DNA from: Steroidobacter agaridevorans
Lineage (GTDB): Bacteria > Pseudomonadota > Gammaproteobacteria > Steroidobacterales > Steroidobacteraceae
Assembly (NCBI RefSeq): GCF_009932555.1
Contig: NZ_BLJO01000009.1
Location: 178,575 to 242,574, forward strand
Reading direction: 5' to 3'
DNA: 64,000 nt
How positions within the stretch are numbered: the stretch's first letter is position 1; the number at the start of each line of letters is the position of its first letter. A program made the translations under genes and the position numbers. Below the pieces are notes generated by a model. The model was given only the letters and a program-made list of their open reading frames with translations. It made no database searches and was not told the origin of the DNA. This document shows, in pieces, positions 9,191 through 17,415 of this stretch.

Positions 9191-12100
9191 GCCCGTCTCC
9201 TGCTCGGCGGCAGCACGTCACCGCACTCCGCGATCTCGCTCAAGTCGCCGTCCCTCGTGAGCATGCTCTGCACACAGGTTCGAATCAGGTCACGGTCGAG
9301 TCGAGGCAGTTCGATGCCTGCCGTGCGCAGCTCTTGCAGCGTGCTCGAGCAATCCATCTGCACGCTCGCATGCTGTAAGCCCAACTGATATCGATCGAAG
9401 GCCGTCCTGTCCATGGAGAACGCAAATTCCACCAGCGGCACGACGGGCAGCGACCTCCCCTGGTGATGCAGCCGCTTGACTTCGCAGATCCAGTCGTAGA
9501 GCGGCAGCAGTTGCAACGACCTGTCGGCCAGGTCGCCGATGGCTTCATAGACTCCATCGGCCATCTCGCCGGACGGACAGATGTGAAATGTGCCGCTGTC
9601 ATGGCGATGGCGAGTTGCCAGGAACACGATCGCCCGAGACACGAAGTCCACCGGGGTCGGCGACATCTCATATCGGTAGTCCGCGATGCCGCACCCCGCG
9701 AGCAGACTGCTCTTGAGCATTCGGTACTCTCGCTGCAGCTCATCGTAGCGACCGTGCTGCGCATCGCCCCAGACGAGCCCGAGCCGAAAGATATTGCACG
9801 GAACGCCGCGCTCACGCGCAGTCATGAATATCTTCTCGCTGACCCATTTGCTCGCCACATAGCCTTCCGAAGCGAGATGGTGCTCGTGATCGATCGGGCT
9901 CTGCTCATTCACACTGCGACCGGGTTCGTAGCCGCGGGGACTGAAGATGCTGATCGACGAGATGTAGTGAATAGGCTTGGTCTTGGCGCCGGTTGCCAGC
10001 CTGACGAGCTCCACTGCTGCGCCGACGCTGGCGGATTTCGCCATCTCATAGGTCTCGAGATGATTCATGCTCGTCGCGCAGTGATAGATCTCATCGACTG
10101 CGTCTTGCAGCATCAGGAATGTCTGCTCATCCATGCCGAGTCGCGACAGCCGCGCATCCCCGGCAATGACGACGACGCGCCGCTCGAAATCATCCCTCCA
10201 CAGATCCCATCGGCTCAGCGTGGCTTTGAGCCGTGTTGCAGCGTCCTGTTGACTCGCCGCCCTCACCAGACAGTACAACGTTGCATCCGTGTCTCTCAGC
10301 AGCTGAGACAACAGGAATCGGCCGACGAAACCCGTCGCCCCGGTCAGCAAGATCGCATTCGTACGGGCTGAAACAGGAGCCGGCCCTGCGAGCAGCTGGG
10401 GCGGCAGCACGGCTTCGCGCGCAAGATCCACATACTCGACTGCGCTAGCAACACCCGCAATTCTCGCTGCGAGCTGGCGAATCGTGGGGCTCTGATAAAC
10501 ATCGGCCACTTTCAGCGTGGCGCCGAGCGCCTGGTTCATTTCAAACAAGGCTCTGAGCACCTGTAGCGAATGGCCGCCCAGATCGAAAAAGCTGTCATCG
10601 CGTCCGACTTGCTCGACCTGTAACAGTTGTCGCCAGATCGCTGCAAGCTGCTGCTCCGCCTCACCCTCGGGCGCCTCGTAGGGCCGCCTCGTGTATGCCG
10701 TCAGATCCGGTGCCGGCAAGACCTTCCTGTTCACCTTGCCACTGAGCGTCAATTGAAAGGCACCCATGCGAACGAATGCCATCGGCACCATGTAATCGGG
10801 CAGCTTCTGCCTCAGGTGTGTGCGCAGCTCCTCGACGCTGGGACCGGGCGAGAGCTTCGTCGCGAAGTAGGCAACCAGCCGCTTGTCACCCGGCACATCT
10901 TCGCGAACCACGACCACCCCCTCTTGCACTTGCGGGTGGAGCAGCAGCTGCGCTTCGATTTCCCCGAGCTCGATTCGATAACCGCGAATCTTCACCTGAT
11001 CGTCGTTGCGGCCCAGATATTCGATGGTTCCATCCGCTCGCCACCGGCCGACATCGCCCGACTTGTACAGACGCATGCGCGGATCGCTTGCGAACGGATC
11101 GCGAATGAAGCGCGCCTGCGTCATTTCGGGTTTGTTGAGATACCCGCGAGCGACCCCCAGGCCGCCGACATAGAGCTCGCCTTTGACGCCGATGGGCACC
11201 GGGTGCCGGTGTTCATCGAGGATGTACACGCAGCGGTTGTCCATCGGACGCCCTATATGGGGCGCGGTGGTATCGCCATTCAGCCGCGCGACGATGCAAT
11301 CGACGGTGCACTCCGTTGGCCCATACATGTTGTAGAACGTGATGTTGGCGCAGCGGGACAACTTGCCCCACAACTCGGTATCGATCGCCTCACCACCCAC
11401 CAGCACCAGCTTGAGCGGACCCGCGTTGCCATCGAGCAGCCCCGCGGCAATCCACGATTTGAGCTGCGAGGGCGTGCAGTCGATCGCATCGATGCGGTGT
11501 TCCCGCAGATAGCTCAGCAGAATGGAGCCATCCATCCGGACGTCTTGCGGCACGACGTGCAGCGTCCGACCCGAGAGCAACTGCACGAGCTGCTGGACTG
11601 ACGCGTCGAAGTTCAGCGATGCATTCAGACCCACGCGCTGGATGCCAGGACACGAGTCGTACAGACGTTCCAGACCGTGCCACAGGTTCACTACGCCGCT
11701 GTGCTCGATCGCCACGCCCTTGGGCTTGCCAGTGGACCCGGAGGTATAAATCACATACGCAAGGCCGTCGGCTCGAGGGCCGCCAATCGTGCCCGTGAGG
11801 TTTTCAACAGCCTGACGTTCGATCGCATTCGAAGCGTCGTCCAGTGCAATCAGCCGCGCGCCGGTCTGCGGCAGAATCGATTGCAGACTCCTTTGTGTCA
11901 GAACGACGCGAGGCGCGGCATCCTCGAGCATGGACGCGAGCCGCTCGGCCGGACTATGAGGGTCGAGCGGCACATACGCGCCCCCTGCCTTCAGAATGGC
12001 CAACAAGCCTACGATGATGTCCAGGCTCCGCTCGACGCACAGACCCACCACCTGCTCCGCATCGATACCCGCCTGATGTAAGAGTCGCGCGACCTGATTC

Positions 12101-13722
12101 GCCCTGCCGTTCAATTCCTCATATGTGAGCGCACGTCCCTCATAGACGACCGCGGGTATGTCGGGCCCACGCTCCACCTGCGCTTCGAACAGCTCATGAA
12201 TCAGCTTGCCAGGCGCCTGCGGCCGTAGCGGCTCGTTGAAGCGCCGCAGGACCGTCTGTCGCTCCCGCTCATCGAGAATCGGAAGATCGCCAACACGGCT
12301 GTTCTCGCCCTCCGTCATTCCACGCAGCAACGTCCTGAAGCAGCCGAGCCACCGGAGCAATGTTTCTTTGTCGAACAGATCCGCATCGTATTGCACGCTG
12401 CCGGCGACATCCTTGCCACGCTCCTCCAGCGACAACAGCAAATCGAACTTGGCTGCTTCGTTGTCGATCTCGTGCAGCGTCGCGGCCAAACCCGGCCAGG
12501 TCCACTCCCGGGTCTGCACGCTGCGTACAGCGACCATCGTCTGGAAGATCGGATGCCGGTTCGCACTGCGCTCGGGTCGAATTGCTTCGACGAGTTGTTC
12601 GAACGGCATATCCTGATGATCGAAGGCGCCGACGGTTACGTCTTTGACGTGCCCGAGGAACTCGCTGAGTCGCGCATTGCCGCTCACGCCGAACCGCAGC
12701 ACCAGGGTATTGACGAACAACCCCACCAGGCTTTCGAGCTCATCGCGCCGCCGATTTGCCGCCGGCGTGCCGATCAACAAATCGTCCTGACCGCTGAATC
12801 TGGACAACAGAATCGCCCATCCCGCAGACAAGATCATGAAAAGCGTCACGCCTTGGCGGCGCGCGAGCGCTTTGAGCTGAGCCGTCAGCGCTTCATCCAG
12901 CACCAGGTCGACACTCTGGCCACGGAAGCGACGAACGGCGGGCCGCGGCCGGTCGGTGGGAAGATCGAGCGAGAATGTGGCGCCCTCCAGCCGTGCCCGC
13001 CAATACTTCAATTGCCCGGCCGACACCTCGCTCGCATGCCATCTGCGCTGCCACCGGGCATAGTCGGCGTACTGGATGCGCAATGACGGCAACTGATTGC
13101 CGTGCCGGTATGCTCCATACAGCTGCGCGAATTCGCGCATCAGGATCTCTATCGACCATCCATCGGACACGATGTGATGCATCGTTATGAGCAGCACATG
13201 CTCCTGTGGCTGGACACGAAGCAGTCGGCCGCGAATCACAGGCCCATGACGCAGGTCGAAACGAGCTTGTGCTTCGTCGGACTTATGGCGCTCGATCTCG
13301 ACCAGCCGCTGCTGCTCGCGGCGCTCACTCAGGTCGACAACCGAGAGCGCGAACTTCGCATGCGCGTGGATTTCCTGCGTCGGCTGCCCATCGACGTCGC
13401 GAAACACCGTGCGCAGCGGCTCATGCCGCTGCACCAGCTCATCCAGCGCCCACTGCAGTGCTGCGCGGTCCAGAGCGCCTCGAAACTCCATCGCTATCGC
13501 AATGTTGTAAGCCGAGCCGCCGCCTTCGAATTGATCGATGAACCAAAGGCTCTGCTGCGCCGACGACGCCGGAAAGCGGCTGGCTTCTCCGGACTCGCGC
13601 GGGGACGGTTCTATCGGCCGTTCGCTTCGCGCCTGCTTCGCCAGCAGCAACTGCAGAAGCTGCGCCTTGCTCGCCGACAACGATCCAGTTCGATCCTTCC
13701 GTAGATCAACGCTTCCTACCAC
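9187..13722 (-). CDS. NRPS termination module C-A-T-R (thioester reductase)
   Basis: A 1511-residue, single-module synthetase. The condensation domain (about 50-490) has an intact MHHIVSDGWS. The adenylation domain (about 505-1000) has YVIYTSGSTGKPKG, FDASVQQ, YNMYGPTE, YKSGDVGRW and LSGKVNRK. The carrier domain has FFDLGGHSLQ (Ser near 1045). The C-terminal reductase (about 1120-1500) has the NAD(P)H motif LTGATGFVG, then HYISSISIF and GYVASKWVSE. A hand-aligned specificity code is roughly D-A-Q-S-L-G-M-V-D-K, close to Gln/Glu-type codes as I remember them, so glutamine or similar is a weak guess. The reductase replaces a thioesterase and should release an aldehyde or alcohol. The start overlaps the upstream NRPS by seven bases, so it acts second. 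Confidence 0.95.
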   Translation of the reverse strand: MVGSVDLRKDRTGSLSASKAQLLQLLLAKQARSERPIEPSPRESGEASRFPASSAQQSLWFIDQFEGGGSAYNIAIAMEFRGALDRAALQWALDELVQRHEPLRTVFRDVDGQPTQEIHAHAKFALSVVDLSERREQQRLVEIERHKSDEAQARFDLRHGPVIRGRLLRVQPQEHVLLITMHHIVSDGWSIEILMREFAQLYGAYRHGNQLPSLRIQYADYARWQRRWHASEVSAGQLKYWRARLEGATFSLDLPTDRPRPAVRRFRGQSVDLVLDEALTAQLKALARRQGVTLFMILSAGWAILLSRFSGQDDLLIGTPAANRRRDELESLVGLFVNTLVLRFGVSGNARLSEFLGHVKDVTVGAFDHQDMPFEQLVEAIRPERSANRHPIFQTMVAVRSVQTREWTWPGLAATLHEIDNEAAKFDLLLSLEERGKDVAGSVQYDADLFDKETLLRWLGCFRTLLRGMTEGENSRVGDLPILDERERQTVLRRFNEPLRPQAPGKLIHELFEAQVERGPDIPAVVYEGRALTYEELNGRANQVARLLHQAGIDAEQVVGLCVERSLDIIVGLLAILKAGGAYVPLDPHSPAERLASMLEDAAPRVVLTQRSLQSILPQTGARLIALDDASNAIERQAVENLTGTIGGPRADGLAYVIYTSGSTGKPKGVAIEHSGVVNLWHGLERLYDSCPGIQRVGLNASLNFDASVQQLVQLLSGRTLHVVPQDVRMDGSILLSYLREHRIDAIDCTPSQLKSWIAAGLLDGNAGPLKLVLVGGEAIDTELWGKLSRCANITFYNMYGPTECTVDCIVARLNGDTTAPHIGRPMDNRCVYILDEHRHPVPIGVKGELYVGGLGVARGYLNKPEMTQARFIRDPFASDPRMRLYKSGDVGRWRADGTIEYLGRNDDQVKIRGYRIELGEIEAQLLLHPQVQEGVVVVREDVPGDKRLVAYFATKLSPGPSVEELRTHLRQKLPDYMVPMAFVRMGAFQLTLSGKVNRKVLPAPDLTAYTRRPYEAPEGEAEQQLAAIWRQLLQVEQVGRDDSFFDLGGHSLQVLRALFEMNQALGATLKVADVYQSPTIRQLAARIAGVASAVEYVDLAREAVLPPQLLAGPAPVSARTNAILLTGATGFVGRFLLSQLLRDTDATLYCLVRAASQQDAATRLKATLSRWDLWRDDFERRVVVIAGDARLSRLGMDEQTFLMLQDAVDEIYHCATSMNHLETYEMAKSASVGAAVELVRLATGAKTKPIHYISSISIFSPRGYEPGRSVNEQSPIDHEHHLASEGYVASKWVSEKIFMTARERGVPCNIFRLGLVWGDAQHGRYDELQREYRMLKSSLLAGCGIADYRYEMSPTPVDFVSRAIVFLATRHRHDSGTFHICPSGEMADGVYEAIGDLADRSLQLLPLYDWICEVKRLHHQGRSLPVVPLVEFAFSMDRTAFDRYQLGLQHASVQMDCSSTLQELRTAGIELPRLDRDLIRTCVQSMLTRDGDLSEIAECGDVLPPSRRRA

Positions 13723-16700
13723 GACGTGCCCTCCATGCGCAGTTCCTGCAACAGCTCCGCGACCCGACTCTCGGGCAGCGACGCGACGGTCTGCGCCAAC
13801 CGATCCATGTCGGCGCCGTCCACAGCCAACCGATCCAGAGACTGCTGCTCGATCATCTCTTCCAGACGGGCCGACAGCTGCTGCAGGATTGGGTAGTCGA
13901 AAATCAGCTTGATAGGAATGTCGATCGACAGGCGCGAGCGAATGCGCGTCACGGCCTGCATCGCCAGAATCGAGTGCCCGCCCAGATCGAAGAAATTGTC
14001 GTGGCGACCGACGCGGCTCACACGCAGCAGATCCTTCCAGATTTCCGCCAGGGTCTGCTCCGATCCGCCGCTCGGAGGCTCGTACTGCTCATGCGCATCC
14101 GCCGAAATCTCCGGCGCCGGCAGATTGCGTCGATCCAATTTGCCGCTGGGCGTCAGCGGGAAGCGTTCCAGAACGACGAACGCACTTGGCACCATGTACG
14201 TGGGCAGCACGCCGTCGAGATGTGCCCGCAAGGTGTCGACTGTAGGAACGTCGCGATCGCGGGGCGTGACATAGGCGACCAGTTTCTTTGCACCCGTGAC
14301 GTCTTCCCGCACGCAAACCGCCGCCTCCCTGACCTTCTCATGCAACGTGAGCTGCGCTTCGATCTCCCGCAGCTCGATGCGATAGCCGCGAATCTTCACT
14401 TGCTCATCGTTGCGGCCCAGATACTCGATCTGGCCATCGCCCAGCCATCGTCCCAAGTCGCCGGTTCGGTACATCCGTGCGCACGGTTCGTCATCGAATG
14501 GATCGGCCACGAAGCGCTCGCAAGAAAGCTTCTGGCGATTCAGATAGCCGCGCGCGAGATTCGCTCCAGCGATATAAATCTCGCCGATCGCGCCGAACGG
14601 CACCGGACGCCGACGGGCATCCAGAATGTATATCCGGGTATTGGCGATCGGCTTGCCGATGGACGGCAATGCCGGCCACGCCTGAGGCGAGCCCGACAGA
14701 GTGGCGCTGGTGACGACGTGCGTCTCGGTCGGCCCATAATGATTGTGCAAGCGGCAGCCTGAGATGCGCTCGAAGAAACCGACGATCTCCGGACTCACCC
14801 GCAGGCGCTCGCCAGCGGCAATCACATCCCGCAATTCTGCTGGCGCCACGCCGGTCGTCATCGCGTGATCGGCCAATGCCTGCAGCATCATCGGCGGCAC
14901 GAACAGGCGCTCGATGCGCCGAGCTTGCAACAGTTCGATCATCGAACGTGGATCCTTGCGAACCGCTTCGTCGACCAGCACCAGCGTGCCTCCGCAGCAG
15001 AGTGTGGAGAACACTTCCTGAAACGCCACGTCGAAGCTCAGCGCCGCAAACTGCAGCACGCACGCACCCTCGCGCAGCGGCAACTCGTGTCGATGCCATT
15101 CGATGAGGTTGACCATCGACCGATGCGGCATTGCTGTGCCCTTCGGCCGGCCGGTCGAACCGGAGGTGTAGATCACATACAAAAGATTGGCCGACGACGA
15201 CGCAACGTCCGAGAGACTCGTTTCCGAGGCTGCCAACTCCTCCAGCGGTTTCTCATCCAGCACCATGACGCGACTCGACGTCTCGGGCAGCTGAGATCGG
15301 AGTGCCTGCTGGGTCAGCACCAGGACGGGCCTGGCGTCCTCGAGCATGTATCTCACCCGGTCCGGCGGATAGCTCGGGTCGACCGGCAGGTAGGCTCCGC
15401 CGGCTTTGAGCACTCCCATCAATCCCACGATCATGTCGAGGCTGCGCTCGACGAACAGGCCGACCAGCCTGTCGGGCCCGACGCCCTGACTTTGCAAATA
15501 TTTCGCGAGCAGATCGGATTTTCGATCGAGCTCTGCATACGTCAGCGACCGATCTCCATGCGCAACGGCCACCTGCGTCGGTGTTCTCGCCGCCTGCTCT
15601 ACGTAAAGGCCATGAATCAGCTTCTGCTGCGGATACGGCGCCGCCGTTGCGTTGAGCGAGTGGATGACCTGATCGAGCTCAGTGTCTGGAACGATGTTCA
15701 GCGCCAGCGCCGGCACATGCGGCGAATCATCCAGCGCATCCATCATCGCCCGCAGCGATTGCTGCAGATACCCGATGAAGCGCTGAGCCGATGTGCGCTG
15801 GTCGGTGTACGCAGTGAGCACGAACGCCGGATCCAGATCGTCCACAGTCATCGTGATCGGGTAGTTGGTCCACGCGTCGGTCCTGGCGAGAATGCTGACA
15901 CCGCGCGCATTGAACGCTTGAGTCACTTGACCGCGCGGATTGCGGCGATAGTTCAACAAGGCCGAGAAGAGCGGCCCCTGACCGTTCGTCCCGGCGCACC
16001 GCTGCACATCCGCGAGCGATGCCTGTGCATGCTGTAGCAACTCCGAAAGCTCTCGTTGCGTTTGCTCCAGGAAATCCTTGAGCGTCTCACCCTCCAATCG
16101 CAGTCTCAGTGGCAACGTATTGACCGACATCCCGACGCTGTGCTGGGATCGATCGCGCAGCGCTCGGTTTGCCAGCAGCACCGTCCCGAACACCACGTCG
16201 CTGCGCCCGCTGGTGTGCGCGACGACCAGCCCCCATGCCGCATGAAACAATCGAGCCGGAGTCAGCCCCAGACGCCTGGCCCACGAGCGAATCCGACTCG
16301 CCAGCCCGGCGTCGAGCACCTCGCAGGCTTCTTCGATCGTTGCTGCCTCGCCATGAGTATCCAGCAGTCCGAACGGCGCGGTTGGCTCATCGATGTCGGC
16401 CAGCTTACGGCGGAAGAAGGCATCCACGTCCTGTATTGAAACATCCCGCAATGATTGTTTTGCCGGATCGTCGAGAGCCATTGCCGCGGGCAGCTCATGA
16501 TCGCGTCCTTCGAGGAAGAACCTGACTTCCTCCAGTATGGTGTTCAATGATTCGTGATCGCAGATCACATGATGGACGTGCAGGAGCGCGTACCACTTTT
16601 CGCTGCGCGGGTCGGCGACAGTCTGCAAGCTCATCGGCGGCGCGCTGCGGAGATCCAGCCGCTGAGCACCGGGCCTCATCTGCTCCTTCACCTGCTCCAG

Positions 16701-17054
16701 GACGCTGCGCGCAGGATCGACCCAGAGCGGCTCGACGTGCAGGCTGGCATGGCGGTGAACGACCTGGACGGGTTGCGGAACGTTCTCCCAGAGGATGGCC
16801 GTGCGCAGAATGTCGTGCCGGTCGATGACCTTCTGCAGCGCGCCGATCAACAGCTCGATCTGCTCGCGGGCACGCACCTCGAACAGGACCGAGAGCACGT
16901 AGGTGTCGCGAGTCTCGTCGAGCAGACGGTGAAACAGCATTCCCACCTGCAAGGACGAGAGCGGATAAACACCCTGTACGTTCTCTGCAGGAAACATTGC
17001 TGCGTCTTCTGGAAACGAGTCATGCGGATCCCCGGCTCGAATCTCATCGACCAT
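13716..17054 (-). CDS. NRPS initiation module C-A-T, predicted proline-activating
   Basis: A 1112-residue synthetase, first in the operon. The condensation domain (about 30-450) carries HHVICDH, so the usual glycine of HHxxxDG is His while the catalytic second His is kept. The adenylation domain (about 480-975) has YVIYTSGSTGRPKG, SFDVAFQE, NHYGPTET, YRTGDLGRW and TPSGKLDRR. The carrier domain has FFDLGGHSILAMQ (Ser near 1027). The hand-read specificity code is D-V-Q-P-I-A-H-V-V-K, which matches the known proline code (DVQ-x-IAHVVK) except for the variable fourth place. Because the first module begins with a C domain, the Pro is probably acylated, perhaps with a group made by the E1 pair encoded downstream. 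A good Shine-Dalgarno (AGAGGTGA) precedes the ATG. No MbtH protein or phosphopantetheinyl transferase gene is in the window. Confidence 0.95.
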   Translation of the reverse strand: MVDEIRAGDPHDSFPEDAAMFPAENVQGVYPLSSLQVGMLFHRLLDETRDTYVLSVLFEVRAREQIELLIGALQKVIDRHDILRTAILWENVPQPVQVVHRHASLHVEPLWVDPARSVLEQVKEQMRPGAQRLDLRSAPPMSLQTVADPRSEKWYALLHVHHVICDHESLNTILEEVRFFLEGRDHELPAAMALDDPAKQSLRDVSIQDVDAFFRRKLADIDEPTAPFGLLDTHGEAATIEEACEVLDAGLASRIRSWARRLGLTPARLFHAAWGLVVAHTSGRSDVVFGTVLLANRALRDRSQHSVGMSVNTLPLRLRLEGETLKDFLEQTQRELSELLQHAQASLADVQRCAGTNGQGPLFSALLNYRRNPRGQVTQAFNARGVSILARTDAWTNYPITMTVDDLDPAFVLTAYTDQRTSAQRFIGYLQQSLRAMMDALDDSPHVPALALNIVPDTELDQVIHSLNATAAPYPQQKLIHGLYVEQAARTPTQVAVAHGDRSLTYAELDRKSDLLAKYLQSQGVGPDRLVGLFVERSLDMIVGLMGVLKAGGAYLPVDPSYPPDRVRYMLEDARPVLVLTQQALRSQLPETSSRVMVLDEKPLEELAASETSLSDVASSSANLLYVIYTSGSTGRPKGTAMPHRSMVNLIEWHRHELPLREGACVLQFAALSFDVAFQEVFSTLCCGGTLVLVDEAVRKDPRSMIELLQARRIERLFVPPMMLQALADHAMTTGVAPAELRDVIAAGERLRVSPEIVGFFERISGCRLHNHYGPTETHVVTSATLSGSPQAWPALPSIGKPIANTRIYILDARRRPVPFGAIGEIYIAGANLARGYLNRQKLSCERFVADPFDDEPCARMYRTGDLGRWLGDGQIEYLGRNDEQVKIRGYRIELREIEAQLTLHEKVREAAVCVREDVTGAKKLVAYVTPRDRDVPTVDTLRAHLDGVLPTYMVPSAFVVLERFPLTPSGKLDRRNLPAPEISADAHEQYEPPSGGSEQTLAEIWKDLLRVSRVGRHDNFFDLGGHSILAMQAVTRIRSRLSIDIPIKLIFDYPILQQLSARLEEMIEQQSLDRLAVDGADMDRLAQTVASLPESRVAELLQELRMEGTSW

Positions 17055-17415
17055 CGCTCACCTCTCGCAAAAGCAATTCCGTTGTCAAAGCGCGGCGCGT
17101 CTGTTCTTAGTATTGAAGACTTCGATTACGGAGCAATCGCGCAACACGCGATCCCGCGTTCCCATCGCGTCTGGAAAGGCCGACGGATACCAAAATGAAA
17201 CAACGGCAGACCGTGGACGCTCCGTGCTGGAGCATCCGGCAATCAAAGACCTACGACCGAAAGTGATGAGGGATTCGGGCAACTCGACGCTGCGCCGCGA
17301 GATCGATTTAGGGTCAAGCGTGCACGAATATGGCCCGTGCACAGATTTGGAGTTTTCGTTTACGGCCGGCCGACCCTGCCGGAATTACGCACTGAAATAT
17401 TTCTGACTCAATCGA
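17055..17415. promoter_or_regulatory. Intergenic region upstream of the NRPS operon with a palindrome
   Basis: These 361 bases separate the NRPS start from the aminopeptidase stop and must hold the NRPS promoter. The clearest structure is a perfect inverted repeat, GTGCACG-9-CGTGCAC, at 17320-17342, about 270 bases before the start codon, a plausible operator. I found no convincing -35/-10 pair. A TTGACA at about 17085-17090 (minus strand) is too close to the ribosome binding site. The ECF motif found at the neighbouring promoters is absent. Two short open frames here (85 and 97 codons) have no recognisable features. Confidence 0.4.

Noticed and set aside
17085-17406. Two small open frames (85 codons minus, 97 codons plus) in the gap before the NRPS operon
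   Set aside because: No ribosome binding site, domain or signal is visible, and they overlap each other on opposite strands, as chance frames do in GC-rich DNA.
17055-17415. Search for the TGTCC-N-G-N18-GTCA motif upstream of the NRPS operon
   Set aside because: No match on the minus strand, so the NRPS cannot be added to the predicted FecI regulon on sequence grounds.
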